From Rhizobiaceae bacterium (lineage in GTDB: Bacteria > Pseudomonadota > Alphaproteobacteria > Rhizobiales > Rhizobiaceae), in contig JAMLJB010000003.1 of assembly GCA_023953835.1 (NCBI GenBank), forward strand, positions 62,001 to 126,000: a stretch of DNA of 64,000 bases, in the 5' to 3' direction. A model generated the notes under the pieces. That model searched no databases. It was not told the origin of the DNA and saw nothing but the letters and a program-made list of their open reading frames with translations. Positions 8,835 through 18,270 of this stretch are shown one piece after another. Position 1 is the stretch's first letter. Every line of letters starts with the position of its first letter. A program made the translations under genes and the position numbers.

Positions 8835-9587
8835 CTATGCGGCCGTGAGCCCGCCGTCGACCCGCAGGACTTGACCCGTGATGTGGCTTGGGGCGTCGAG
8901 CAGAAGCCAGACACCAGTGGCGGCGACCTCTTGAGGGTCGGCCATGCGGCCCTGGGGTATGCTTCGAACCAACTTGGCCTCGGCCTCTTTGTCTTCCATA
9001 GACGTAAACAAGGCTCTGATCATCCGGGTCGCCATAGCACCAGGGGCGACGACATTCGCGCTTACATCGTGTTTTGCCATCTCGAGAGCAAACGTCTTGG
9101 TAAGCCCGATGACAGCATGCTTCGACCCGCCATAGGAACCGCACAAAGGAACGCCACGGGTGGCGAGATACGAGCCGGTGCTGACCACAGCGCCGCCGCC
9201 GGCGTGGACCAGGTGGGGGCCGCAATGCTTCATGTTAAGGAAAACGCTGCGCGCGTTGACCGCCATCACCCGATCGAAGTTTTCGACACTTGCATCGAGC
9301 ACCGTCACGAATTCACCCTCGATTCCTGCGATGTTAAAGACGCCATGCAGCCCCCCAAAGGCCTCGGCGGCTTCGGCAACATATCCGGCCACGGCGGCCT
9401 CATCGCTAACGTCGGCCTCAACAGCCAGGAACTTGCCTTCGGTATGGCCCACGCTCTCGATCGCCGCGAGGACGCGGGACCGATCTATGTCGGCACAGGC
9501 CACATTCACATCCCGACGAGCGAGAATTCGCAGCGCCTCAAGACCCATGCCTCCGCCGGCCCCGGTAACAATCACACTTTTGGTCAT
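8835..9587 (-). CDS. SDR family NAD(P)-dependent oxidoreductase
   Basis: This is a classical short-chain dehydrogenase of 250 residues. It has the nucleotide-binding TGAGGGMG at residues 8-15, ADID after beta-2, the NIAG-type motif (FNIAGIEGE), catalytic Ser in VVSTGSYLATRG and YGGSK (Tyr and Lys). C-terminal GQVLRVDGG is typical. The start at 9587 has GAGGAGG upstream. It is the last gene of the minus-strand operon (ATPase, permease, binding protein, CocE hydrolase, amidohydrolase, SDR). It could oxidise an alcohol released by the hydrolases. The substrate is unknown. Confidence 0.92.
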   Translation of the reverse strand: MTKSVIVTGAGGGMGLEALRILARRDVNVACADIDRSRVLAAIESVGHTEGKFLAVEADVSDEAAVAGYVAEAAEAFGGLHGVFNIAGIEGEFVTVLDASVENFDRVMAVNARSVFLNMKHCGPHLVHAGGGAVVSTGSYLATRGVPLCGSYGGSKHAVIGLTKTFALEMAKHDVSANVVAPGAMATRMIRALFTSMEDKEAEAKLVRSIPQGRMADPQEVAATGVWLLLDAPSHITGQVLRVDGGLTAA

Positions 9588-9640
9588 AGTTATCCTCCTC
9601 AGGCAACAATCGTTATCGCCACGCATCCACATGTTGAGTG

Positions 9641-10981
9641 CTAGTACGACTTCATTCGTCTGCGAGTCCGGGCCAAATCGTTGAGAATCGATTGCGTATC
9701 GATACCCACCATCTGTCCGCATTGCTTGACCACGGCTCCGTCCACCATCACCGTATTCACATCGGAAGCTGTAGCTGAGCCGACCAGCAGTGCTGCGGCT
9801 TCCGTGGCAGTGTCGGGATCGCATCCCCGCGTTGACACGACGATGATGTCAGCCTTCTTGCCGACCTGCAGCGTCCCGATGCTGTCGGCCATGAAGGCGG
9901 CCGCGGCGGCGCGCGAGGTGATGGTCGCCAACGCCTCCATCGATGTCATACCGAGTTGCTCGCCGCGCGAAACCGCGGCTCCCCCTGCAATCACCGCGGC
10001 AACAGACGCATGACGCGCGGCCATCAGGCCGACCCGCGCCTCGTCGAATAGATCGCCCGTCGTGGCGACCATTGCATCTGCACCAATGGCCGGCTTCAAC
10101 CCTGCACGGTGCATCCGCGTTAGCGGCGGCAATCCCATGCCGATAAACCATTCGCACATAGGTGTCACGCTGACCTGCACCCCGCGGGCATGCAGCTTGG
10201 CAAAGTCGGTGTCCGAGGATCCGGTGCAGTGGATCAAATTCATGTCCGGACCGAGCAGTCCCCATTCGTCCAGATGTTCAATCTCGGCATTCTGTGATCC
10301 GCCGTCGGCGGAAGCGATATGCGCCGTGATCGGGACACCCATTTCACGGGCGATGCTCAGGTCATGCTCGAAGCCAGCGCGTCCCGACGCGTCGGGTCCC
10401 TGAAGCGCGAGCGCCAAAGTGGTCCGCGGCGAGGTTTCAAGCCGCGCCTGGATGACGCGTGCGTGCGACCAGTCGGTCTTGGGCGTACCGCCGGTCAGTT
10501 CAGTCATCTTCTGCGCAATGGAGGGTCCGTACGCAAACATTGCGCGACCAGGAAGCTCCAGATGAGCGTCGATCGCACGATCGGCGTGGGCGTTGGAATT
10601 GATCACGTGGCAATAGTCCACAACCGTTGTGATTCCCATGCCGAGCGATTCGACGATCCCCGCACGGGTGGCCGAGTACAGATCGTCTGCCGTGATGTTG
10701 CCGCCGATCTTGGGCCAAAGCCCCCTGGCGAGATCGCCGAGCGAGTGATCCATCGCCTCAGCGCGCAGCGGGGTGTACCAAAGATGGCGATGCGCGTCGA
10801 TCAATCCGGGCATCACGATGGAGCCTCCGGCCTCGATCAGTGTCGCGTCATCTGCCTGGAGAGAAGGGCCGATTGCGGCGATGCGGCCGGCTTCGATCAG
10901 AATATCAAGCCGTCCGTCATTCTCGACTGTTCCGCTCATGCTCAGAACAAATCCACCGCGAACCAAAATTCTGTCTTTCAT
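9641..10981 (-). CDS. Amidohydrolase family protein (ATZ/TRZ-like)
   Basis: This is a metal-dependent amidohydrolase of 446 residues with the composite-domain arrangement of cytosine deaminase/chlorohydrolase relatives. An N-terminal beta-sandwich is followed by MPGLIDAHRHLWYTPLRAEA with the HxH metal ligands near residue 63, ITAHIASADGG (His), LIHCTGSSD (His), GADAMVATTGD (Asp) and a C-terminal VGKKADIIVV strand. The start overlaps the stop of the CocE-type gene by 4 bases. It would hydrolyse a C-N bond in an amide, cyclic amide or deaminase-type substrate. It probably acts with the neighbouring esterase/amidase on the same imported compound, but the substrate cannot be read from sequence. 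Confidence 0.88.
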   Translation of the reverse strand: MKDRILVRGGFVLSMSGTVENDGRLDILIEAGRIAAIGPSLQADDATLIEAGGSIVMPGLIDAHRHLWYTPLRAEAMDHSLGDLARGLWPKIGGNITADDLYSATRAGIVESLGMGITTVVDYCHVINSNAHADRAIDAHLELPGRAMFAYGPSIAQKMTELTGGTPKTDWSHARVIQARLETSPRTTLALALQGPDASGRAGFEHDLSIAREMGVPITAHIASADGGSQNAEIEHLDEWGLLGPDMNLIHCTGSSDTDFAKLHARGVQVSVTPMCEWFIGMGLPPLTRMHRAGLKPAIGADAMVATTGDLFDEARVGLMAARHASVAAVIAGGAAVSRGEQLGMTSMEALATITSRAAAAAFMADSIGTLQVGKKADIIVVSTRGCDPDTATEAAALLVGSATASDVNTVMVDGAVVKQCGQMVGIDTQSILNDLARTRRRMKSY

Positions 10982-12741
10982 GGCGCCACCAGCGGGATAA
11001 TGGGCAGGACTACGTAGGAGGGATGATCGGGTCCACTGTGCACGGTGACAGCCTTGCCATAGACTCCCTCCGGCCGGCCTGTATGGGTGAAAAAGGCGCA
11101 GCCTCGCATTTGCTTGCCGTAATGTGAAACCAGCCCCGGCAACCCATGGTCAAAGTCAACGCCCTGAACCGAAAAACCGATCGTGTAGCCGGCGGGAATA
11201 ACAATACAGGTCGGCCAGATCTCCACGTCCAGTTCATAGATTTCATCAGGAACCAGTGGTTCCGCCACCTCATGGGGGTGATAGGGCATCCAGGGCCGAC
11301 TTTTGGCCGGATCGAGCTTGCGGTGCGATGCGCGAAGCCAACCCTGCGCCACCGGCGCCTTTGGCTCATTAGCGCCCTGAAAAAGCACCTCAGTCCCATC
11401 GGGGTCGAAGACATGCAGGACCAGAAAGAGATCTGCGTCCGGCGTCTTGCTTGAGATGAAGACCTTTGCCTGCAAAGGTCCGGTGATTTCCATCGGTTCC
11501 GCAAGCGGCGCGGTCCGCATGGTCAGGCCGGCGCCGAAACCCTGATACTCGGCTTTCTGGGCATTGTCGGGGGCTGTCCATTCGAGCGCGTGGGCTGCCG
11601 GATACAGGTACAGGCGACTCCACTTCGTGCGCGCAAGCGGCCATTCCTGCTCTATCCGTGGCACGAACCGTTCGCCCGGATGGCGGATTTGCAGAATGAT
11701 CTTTGGCTGGGTCTCCGGGAAGTTTCCCTGACCTTTCAGGTAATAGTCAAAGAAGCTGCGCTGCAGCGCCAGATAGTGCTTGTCGTAGTAGGTGGTCCAG
11801 TGTTCCTGGCCATGAACTTCCAGATATTTATGCGCCGAGCGGGAATTGACGAAGCCCAGAAGATTGCTGCGCCCGTGCAGCCCCTGCCCACCCCAATTGC
11901 CCAGAGAAAACATCGGAACTTCGATCTTGGAATGATCGGGCGAGCGTTCCCGGTAATAGTCGTCATTGGCAAAGGGCCGCGCGGCGAGACTGGTGCCGAC
12001 ATCGACGCGGTTGGCATTCAGTTCTTCCTGTGAAAGATCGATGTCGCCGGAAATTTGCATTCCGTTATAGGGGTTCTTCTTGCCGCGCGATCCCAGCCCA
12101 TATTGAACCGATTCCGCTTGGGCGATGAACCAGTCACCCAGAAAGTCGCACGGAATCCCGCCGTGATGAGACGCCTCTCGATACCAGTCCGAGGCGCCTT
12201 CCCAGATGTATAGCGCGGCCAGACCCTTCGGCTTCAGCGTGGCGACGTTCCATTGGTTCACGGCGAAATAGGAAATGCCCGACAGACCGACCTTTCCGTT
12301 CGACCAGGGCTGCGCCGCAGCCCATTCGATACACTCGGCATAATCCACGGCTTCTTGCAGGCTATGCGTGTTCATCACGCCTTGCGAACGCGCCGCACCG
12401 CGTGAATCGATCCGCATCACCGCATAGCCGTGCGGTATCCAATGCTCGGGGTCGGCGACCTCGAACGAGGTATGCTTGGTCGTCGTACCCTCAACGGTCT
12501 CGGGATATTTCTCGACCATCTTGTTCCACATGGCCGTATAGGGCGCTTCGGAAAATGGCAGGTCTTTGCCGTAGGCACCCAGGCTCGCGATCACAGGATA
12601 GCGGCCCTCGGCGATAGGCAGATACACATTGGCTCGGAGGATCACGCCATCGGCCATGGCGATCGGCACATCAGTCATAATCCTCATGCCGTCCTCGATA
12701 GTGATTTTGGGCCAGGTGTCGGTGATTTGAGAATCGTGCAT
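10978..12741 (-). CDS. CocE/NonD family hydrolase (peptidase S15-like)
   Basis: This 587-residue alpha/beta-hydrolase belongs to the CocE/NonD (X-Pro dipeptidyl-peptidase, S15) group. Visible parts are MADGVILRANVYLP, YAVMRIDSRGAARSQG, the nucleophile elbow GLSGISYFAVNQW (Ser near residue 160), Asp and His regions (HGQEHWTTYY), and the C-terminal jelly-roll with WLRASHRKLDP and YELDVEIWPTCIVIPAGY. The family includes cocaine esterase and amino-acid ester/amide acylases. It lies between the ABC binding protein and the amidohydrolase in one operon. A paralogue sits at 26113-27849 in the second transporter cluster, and both end with a GPD/GPE-x-PSY-x-x-LPIIP tail. Confidence 0.9.
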   Translation of the reverse strand: MHDSQITDTWPKITIEDGMRIMTDVPIAMADGVILRANVYLPIAEGRYPVIASLGAYGKDLPFSEAPYTAMWNKMVEKYPETVEGTTTKHTSFEVADPEHWIPHGYAVMRIDSRGAARSQGVMNTHSLQEAVDYAECIEWAAAQPWSNGKVGLSGISYFAVNQWNVATLKPKGLAALYIWEGASDWYREASHHGGIPCDFLGDWFIAQAESVQYGLGSRGKKNPYNGMQISGDIDLSQEELNANRVDVGTSLAARPFANDDYYRERSPDHSKIEVPMFSLGNWGGQGLHGRSNLLGFVNSRSAHKYLEVHGQEHWTTYYDKHYLALQRSFFDYYLKGQGNFPETQPKIILQIRHPGERFVPRIEQEWPLARTKWSRLYLYPAAHALEWTAPDNAQKAEYQGFGAGLTMRTAPLAEPMEITGPLQAKVFISSKTPDADLFLVLHVFDPDGTEVLFQGANEPKAPVAQGWLRASHRKLDPAKSRPWMPYHPHEVAEPLVPDEIYELDVEIWPTCIVIPAGYTIGFSVQGVDFDHGLPGLVSHYGKQMRGCAFFTHTGRPEGVYGKAVTVHSGPDHPSYVVLPIIPLVAP

Positions 12742-12810
12742 GATGTTCCCATTGGACCGAGGCTAGGGCACCGGAACGCTATTGGAGTAGCGTTCCGGCA
12801 GGTTCGTTTG

Positions 12811-13980
12811 TTACTGGCTGATGCCCCAGCTCTTCAGGTAAATCGCCTTGAGATCGATTATCGAAGCTGGCGGTGCATAGTCTTGCCCGGCAGGCGATAG
12901 ATTGTGATTGGCGTCGATCACTCGGAATCCAACCCCTTGTGGCACTTGCGGTTGGTTGTTGAGCTTCCGGTTGATTGCGTCCAACGCGCCCCAAGCCATC
13001 CACTCGGCACTTTGCCCGGCCACGGCGGTCAGGCCGGCCTTTTCGCGGATCAGTTGCTGTGCGGCGGCATAGCCCTCCCCGCCCATGACGGTCATGCTAC
13101 CCTGCCGCCCGGCATCTACGATCAGCTTGGACAGGCCGAACGAGGTAGCAACGGCGTCATAGGTCAGCAGGACGGCATTGGCGTCGGGGTATTTTGTCAG
13201 CAGGGTCGAGAATTTCTGGTTCAACACCCCATTCGGACCGGCATCTGCTGGACCCCATTCGACGGTGCCCAGGATCTTGCAGTCGGTACACTTGGCCAAG
13301 GCGGCGTCCTGCCCCGCGGCCTGATAGTCACCCTGAGCGCCGCCTGTATAAACATCGCGCAGGATCCTTGCATGGCCTTGGGTCACATCGATCAGATAGG
13401 ATGCCTGTGTGTAGCCCCACATGTAGAAGAAGTCGGCTGCTGTCACGAAATCCTTGTTGAACTGCATGTTGACATACATGCCCTCGGCAGCGGCCCCACC
13501 GTTCTTGGGATCATTGCAGTCGTCGGACTGAATGTTGATGACAGGAATCCCGGCCGCTTTCGCCTCTTTCAACGGTTGCAAGATCTGCGGACACGGGATG
13601 CCGTGAACGACGATTGCGTCCGGCACGGCAGCGATGGCTTGGCGCATCCCCGAGTTCAGGCCGTCGTTGATGCCGAAATTGCCGTCGATGATCTTGTATT
13701 TCCATCCGATCTGGGATGCGATCTTTTCCATCGCCAAGGCAGGGCCTGCGCAGCCGACCGAAAGTTGACCGCATGAAAGGAAGATAATGCTTTTGCCGGC
13801 CGCCATCTTGGGGCCGGTTGCAGGCGGCGCATATTCGCTGGAGGCATAAAGCTGTTCCAGCGTAGAAATTCCCGGCGCATAATCTTTGGTCGGGTCGGCT
13901 TCGCCTGCGTGCGCAAACGACGCGACCGTAGCCAGTACGGCGGCAAGGACAGCCGTCCCGGCATAGTTGCTGAACTTCAT
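12811..13980 (-). CDS. ABC transporter substrate-binding protein (ribose/sugar type, PBP1)
   Basis: This is a periplasmic type I binding protein of about 389 residues. The signal peptide MKFSNYAGTAVLAAVLATVASFAHAGEA ends with an AHA cleavage motif. The mature part has GKSIIFLSCGQLSVG, DAIVVHGIPCPQILQPLKEAKAAGIPVINI and a periplasmic-binding fold like RbsB/XylF relatives. It carries several Cys residues (CTDCK, CNDP). The genes for its permease and ATPase lie upstream on the same strand. Located before two hydrolases, it probably captures their substrate or a related compound. The RbsB-like group is often annotated as sugar-binding, yet ligands vary widely. Confidence 0.88.
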   Translation of the reverse strand: MKFSNYAGTAVLAAVLATVASFAHAGEADPTKDYAPGISTLEQLYASSEYAPPATGPKMAAGKSIIFLSCGQLSVGCAGPALAMEKIASQIGWKYKIIDGNFGINDGLNSGMRQAIAAVPDAIVVHGIPCPQILQPLKEAKAAGIPVINIQSDDCNDPKNGGAAAEGMYVNMQFNKDFVTAADFFYMWGYTQASYLIDVTQGHARILRDVYTGGAQGDYQAAGQDAALAKCTDCKILGTVEWGPADAGPNGVLNQKFSTLLTKYPDANAVLLTYDAVATSFGLSKLIVDAGRQGSMTVMGGEGYAAAQQLIREKAGLTAVAGQSAEWMAWGALDAINRKLNNQPQVPQGVGFRVIDANHNLSPAGQDYAPPASIIDLKAIYLKSWGISQ

Positions 13981-14055
13981 TTTCTTACTCCTCCGTTGTT
14001 TTTTGTTTGGTTGACCTGATCCGTTCTTCCCAGAAGCAGTGGCAGCCCTCGTTTT

Positions 14056-15123
14056 CTAAGGCCCGTCGCGTTGCGTTAACCGCGCGGCGGCTCCGGCTTC
14101 ACGGCCTCGGGCAATCAAGGTGGAAAGGGCCACGGCCACGATCAGCGACGTGCCGTTGAACACTGGCTGCACCCAGACATCAGCGCCCAACAGCGTCAGG
14201 CCGCTGACGCTGGTCGCGACAAAGAAAATACCGATCACGGTACCCCATACATTGTATTTGCCTGGTTTGATCATGGTGGCGCCGAGAAACACTGCCGTCA
14301 GCGCCGGAAACATGAAGGCCGAACCAACGGTCGGATCACCCGCTCCACCGCGCGAAGTCTGCAGAGCTCCCGCCGCACCGGCCAGCAGGCCGGAAATCAT
14401 GAAGCTGATCCAGATCGACCTGGTGGTCGAAATTCCAACCAGTCGCGCCGCACTTTCGTTCGAGCCGATCGCCTCAAGCTTGCGACCGAAAGGCAGTTGC
14501 GTCAGCACATACCAGACGATCAGTGTGATCACGATGAGGATGATGAACGGGCGCGGTACGCCAAAGGTCGACATCGAACTCCATTGCCCGAAAGACGACG
14601 GGATACCTTTGGTGATCAGCCGCCCACCCGTGTACCAGGTGATCGCGCCCAAAAGGACCGAATAGGTCCCGAGGGTGACCACGAAGCCGTTGAGGCGGAC
14701 CTTGGCGACCAGACAGCCGTTGAGAAATCCGACTATTCCGCCGGCAGCCAGTCCGGCAAGTAGCGCTGCCCAGATCGGCAGATCAAATGCACTCATCGCG
14801 GTCGCGACAATGATATTGGCAAGTCCAGCAACGGCGCTAACGGAAAGGTCGAAATAGCCCGCGACCAGCGGCACAACCATGGCAAGAGCTACCAAAGCGG
14901 TGACCGACTGGTTACCCAAAAGGTTGCGGATATTGGCCGCACTTCTGAAGGCAGGCCCGCTAATATCATTGGCCGAAAACAGAATAATCAGCAGCACAAG
15001 CAGCAAAGGAAGGCCGAACTGTTCGAGCCATCTGAGCGTTTTGCCGTGGGCCCCGGTCGTGACCATCTTTTTCGATTTCGTGCGTTCTGTGTTCGGTTTA
15101 GCCATTATTATTGTTTCGGTCAT
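14056..15123 (-). CDS. ABC transporter permease (RbsC-like)
   Basis: This 355-residue integral membrane protein of the BPD_transp_2 family has about nine to ten hydrophobic segments. Recognisable motifs are LVALAMVVPLVAGYFDLSVSAVAGLANI, GFLNGCLVAKVRLNGFVVTLGT and GRKLEAIGSNESAARLVGI, the cytoplasmic loop that contacts the ATPase. The start ATG at 15123 lies 5 bases downstream of the ATPase stop. An N-terminal polar extension of about 30 residues precedes the first helix. It forms the membrane channel of the ribose-type importer encoded here. Confidence 0.93.
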   Translation of the reverse strand: MTETIIMAKPNTERTKSKKMVTTGAHGKTLRWLEQFGLPLLLVLLIILFSANDISGPAFRSAANIRNLLGNQSVTALVALAMVVPLVAGYFDLSVSAVAGLANIIVATAMSAFDLPIWAALLAGLAAGGIVGFLNGCLVAKVRLNGFVVTLGTYSVLLGAITWYTGGRLITKGIPSSFGQWSSMSTFGVPRPFIILIVITLIVWYVLTQLPFGRKLEAIGSNESAARLVGISTTRSIWISFMISGLLAGAAGALQTSRGGAGDPTVGSAFMFPALTAVFLGATMIKPGKYNVWGTVIGIFFVATSVSGLTLLGADVWVQPVFNGTSLIVAVALSTLIARGREAGAAARLTQRDGP

Positions 15124-15128
15124 TTTGT

Positions 15129-16694
15129 TCAGGCTCTCGATTTAAGGGTAAGTTCCGCCACACGGTGCGGTGTCATGTCCTCGCCGTGTAGTTCGGCGAC
15201 GATCCGCCCTTCACGGATCACGACGATCCGGTCGCAGCCGGCAGTTAGTTCTTCGAAGTCCGAGGCAACTACGATCGCCGCCGCCCCCGCATCCGTCGCG
15301 GCACGGACAAGTTTGTAGATTTCGGTCCGGGCGCCCACGTCGACACCCTGTGTCGGCTCGTCCAGCAGCAGCAATTTTGGTTTCAGGCGCAGCCAGCGCG
15401 CCATCACCACCTTCTGCTGGTTGCCGCCCGACAATGTGGAAAGCAGCGCGTCGGTGTCATTTGCCTTGACCAGGAACTGCGCGATATCCGCGGTGGCATC
15501 GCGGTGTACTTGATCCTGGGCGATCCGCCCGTTCTTGAAATAAGAGCTCAGTGCCGGCATCGCGATGTTGGCGGCAATCGTCTGGTCTTTGAACACCGAA
15601 TCTTGAACCCGGTCTTCGGGGACATAGGCTACCCCGGCCTTGATCGCGTCCGACGGTGAGCTCGGCCTATGAGGAGCTCCGGCCAGTTCCATCGTTCCGC
15701 CGGCCGCGATGAGATCGCCGAAGATCGTTCGCAACAATTCGGTACGGCCGGAACCGAGGAGCCCGGCTACCCCCAGTATCTCGCCCTTATGCACCTCGAA
15801 GCGCACGCCCTTAAGGGGGCCGGTGGCCAGATCTGTTGCCTTGAAAGCCAGTTCTGATCGCAGAACTTGCGCTGTGGTTTTGGCCGCATTTTCGGCGCGC
15901 CTGCCGATAATCAACTCGATCAGAAAGTCTTCGCTGATCTGAGAGGCATCATATGTGCCGACCAGTTCGCCATCGCGAAGTGCAGAAACGCGATCGGCAA
16001 TCGCCAGGATTTCGTCGAGCCGATGGCTGACATACAAAATCGCCTGTCCATTGGCGGCATAGCGCTTCAACTGCGCCAGCAGCATTTCGACTTCGCGGGC
16101 TGGCAATGAGGCGGTCGGCTCGTCCAGGATCAGCAAGCCGCTGGAAGAATCCGTCTGGCCCTGGAGTGCGCGGGCGATCGCCACCTGCGTTCGAACAGCG
16201 GGTCCAAGCGATCTCAACTCGGTCTCAGGATCTGCGTTGATCTCGAACCGGCGGATAAGGCTTTCGGATCGCTTCTTCAGTGTCTGCCAATCGATCCCCC
16301 GAAACGAATTGCGTTCGTAATGGGAACCCAGAGCTAGGTTCTCGGCGACTGACATATCCAGGAAAACGCCAAGGTCCTGATGGACAACATGCACGCCGCT
16401 CATCCTGGCGATTGTCGGAGTTGACTCGTCGACTTGCGTTTCGAAATCGTCGATGCGCAGCATTCCGCCCGGATCTCCCTGGTAGATGCCGCATAGGATT
16501 TTGATAAGCGTGGATTTGCCCGAGCCGTTGCCGCCGATCAGCGCGTGGATTTCTCCGGAGCGAATGTCGAGATCCACCTCGTTCAGCGCACGGGTGCCCG
16601 GAAACGTCTTGGACAGTCGCGTTATCTGCACGCGGCTCCGCGGCCCCGTACTGCTGATCGGCGATGATGAAGCGGCCCGCCCACTTTCCCTCAT
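15129..16694 (-). CDS. ABC transporter ATP-binding protein, two ATPase domains (RbsA-like)
   Basis: This 521-residue protein has two fused ATPase domains, as in RbsA/MglA/XylG. Domain 1 has Walker A GGNGSGKST near residue 54 and Walker B LLILDEPTASLPAREVE. Domain 2 has a degenerate Walker A (GLLGSGRTEL), the signature LSGGNQQKVVMARWL and Walker B LLLDEPTQGVDVG. It is the first gene of the minus-strand six-gene catabolic operon and would energise import. About 570 bases separate it from the IclR gene upstream. Confidence 0.95.
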   Translation of the reverse strand: MRESGRAASSSPISSTGPRSRVQITRLSKTFPGTRALNEVDLDIRSGEIHALIGGNGSGKSTLIKILCGIYQGDPGGMLRIDDFETQVDESTPTIARMSGVHVVHQDLGVFLDMSVAENLALGSHYERNSFRGIDWQTLKKRSESLIRRFEINADPETELRSLGPAVRTQVAIARALQGQTDSSSGLLILDEPTASLPAREVEMLLAQLKRYAANGQAILYVSHRLDEILAIADRVSALRDGELVGTYDASQISEDFLIELIIGRRAENAAKTTAQVLRSELAFKATDLATGPLKGVRFEVHKGEILGVAGLLGSGRTELLRTIFGDLIAAGGTMELAGAPHRPSSPSDAIKAGVAYVPEDRVQDSVFKDQTIAANIAMPALSSYFKNGRIAQDQVHRDATADIAQFLVKANDTDALLSTLSGGNQQKVVMARWLRLKPKLLLLDEPTQGVDVGARTEIYKLVRAATDAGAAAIVVASDFEELTAGCDRIVVIREGRIVAELHGEDMTPHRVAELTLKSRA

Positions 16695-17162
16695 TGCGTT
16701 CTTCCCCCCGGGAGTAACGTGCTATGGAATGAACACGGGTAGTGGCACCAGACGACCGTAGGCGCTACGATCGCTTTGGGAACTCTGCGTTTCGTCTGTG
16801 AAATCGGCATTCTCTCTCCCTCAAATTTCTCAATGTCCGAATTGAAGCGGACGCTTGCGCCAGATCTTCGCGCAATAAAGCGATTGCGGCCTCCCGTGCG
16901 CGGACAAATCAATACCGTTTCGCTGCGGCGTGCCCTCAGCCTCTGGCGCCGCATGCGCAACGATGTGAGCGTTATGCTTCGCTTCTCGGCGGTTGCAGTC
17001 CTAAACGGATCGCAGCCCATCCATCTCTCAGATTTGTTTGCGCCGACAGGCAGGCTCGGACGGTCGTGCCGTGCTGTGCCGCTCGATGTCGGGAACCACC
17101 TGTACTCCTCCCTAGGGACCGCCTCCACGACCCTCATTTGCCGCGAATAGAGCACGCTAACC

Positions 17163-17200
17163 GCATCGTGGTCAATGGTCTATTTATTGACCCACGATGC
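17163..17200. repeat. Long inverted repeat in the 570-bp gap between iclR1 and the ABC operon
   Basis: GCATCGTGGTCAAT at 17163-17176 faces ATTGACCCACGATGC at 17186-17200, a 14/15-bp inverted repeat with one extra base on the right and a 9-base spacer. It lies 66 bases beyond the iclR1 stop and about 470 bases upstream of the ABC operon start. It has no T-run, so an operator is more likely than a terminator. I find no convincing gene in the rest of 16695-17265. Confidence 0.5.
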
Positions 17201-17265
17201 AATACATCTGAGATGGTCGAGCGCGTATTTGGCCGCGCATTCTGTTCAGGCGGATACTGTGGAGA

Positions 17266-18057
17266 TCAAGATGGATCGCGTGCTTCCGTTCCAAGCGCAC
17301 GAGCAATGGCGTGCCGCGCTTCGACCATTTTCTCGATGATCGCATCCACAACAGTTGGAAAGCGGGGTGAAGGAACGGGCACGGAGATTGCGTAAATATT
17401 GCCGGAAACGTCGTGGAAGCCGGTGCCCACAGCGCAAATACCTGCCGTGTGCTCCCCATGATTGTAGCTTATGCCAGTGTGACGAGCATTCTCCACTTCG
17501 GCAGCGATGTCTTTGACCGGCCGCGGTGCATCTGCTCCGAGGCTCGCCACTTCATGTTCAATCAGCGCAAGAGCGGTCTCAGGATCGAGCAGCGAAAGGC
17601 ATGCCTTGCCGTTCGCAGTATTGGTGAGCGGAAAAATCTCGCCGACGGCCGAGACGGTTCGCAAGCGGTGCGTACCGGTGATCTGATCGATGAAAAGAAC
17701 CTGATTGCCGCGCATCATCGAAAGATCGACCGTTTCCCCCGTCGCTTGCGACAACGCCACGATATGGCTGCGGGCAGCGGTGACGACATCGACGCGTCCG
17801 GCCTGCGCCAACGCCTGAAGACTGGGCCCGAGCCGGTAACCGCCTTCAGCGCTTGCCGGCACGACGAAATCTTCGTCGACCAGGGCATTGACGATGCGCT
17901 GCACGGTCGATCGCGGCAAGCCGACCTGCGTCGCGATCTGCGCCAGGCTCGGGCCCTTCCCGTCGCTTTTCAGGCAGCGCAGGATCGATGCCGCACGCGC
18001 AATGACCTGAATACCCGTTGCTCGGCCTTCATCTATGGTGTCGTCGGTCGTCGCCAT
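17266..18057 (-). CDS. IclR family transcriptional regulator (first copy)
   Basis: This is an IclR-type regulator of about 263 residues. The N-terminal winged helix covers IQVIARAASILRCLKSDGKG and LAQIATQVGLPRSTVQRIVNAL. The C-terminal effector-binding domain carries GETVDLSMMRGNQVLFIDQI and ANGKACLSLL. I chose the ATG at 18057 because AGGAG lies about nine bases upstream. A TTG further upstream would add 15 residues. It diverges from the cyclase-dehydrogenase-BKACE cassette, with two palindromes in the shared promoter. It is a paralogue of the regulator at 34105-34974, which sits in the same place beside the second cassette. Confidence 0.92.
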   Translation of the reverse strand: MATTDDTIDEGRATGIQVIARAASILRCLKSDGKGPSLAQIATQVGLPRSTVQRIVNALVDEDFVVPASAEGGYRLGPSLQALAQAGRVDVVTAARSHIVALSQATGETVDLSMMRGNQVLFIDQITGTHRLRTVSAVGEIFPLTNTANGKACLSLLDPETALALIEHEVASLGADAPRPVKDIAAEVENARHTGISYNHGEHTAGICAVGTGFHDVSGNIYAISVPVPSPRFPTVVDAIIEKMVEARHAIARALGTEARDPS

Positions 18058-18117
18058 CACTGAACGCTCCTGCCCTTTCTGGCATTCTTTCCCAGTCGCC
18101 AACCTCTGTCAATTTAA

Positions 18118-18191
18118 TGTATCGTAATATGATACAGGCCAACCACAATTTTAAGTCCGCGCATTGACCGCAATATGATACATGTGTATCA
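18118..18191. promoter_or_regulatory. Two palindromic sites, likely IclR operators in the divergent promoter
   Basis: TGTATC-7-GATACA lies at 18118-18136, and TGATACA-TG-TGTATCA at 18176-18191. Both are perfect inverted repeats built from the same half-site. They occupy the iclR1/cyclase intergenic region. Related sequences occur at 28012, 31090 and 34060, before other genes of the island. IclR proteins bind such palindromes, so these are good operator candidates. Binding itself is inferred. Confidence 0.6.
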
Positions 18192-18270
18192 AAATGCAGG
18201 ACAGACTGCAGGAGCCGTCCTGAGAAGAAGATATTTGTCGCCATGGCACGGCGACTGGAGGAGAGTTTTG

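Noticed and set aside
16776..17150. A 124-codon frame in the gap before the ABC operon.
   Set aside because: It has no recognisable family and no convincing ribosome site, and the composition looks like a chance frame.
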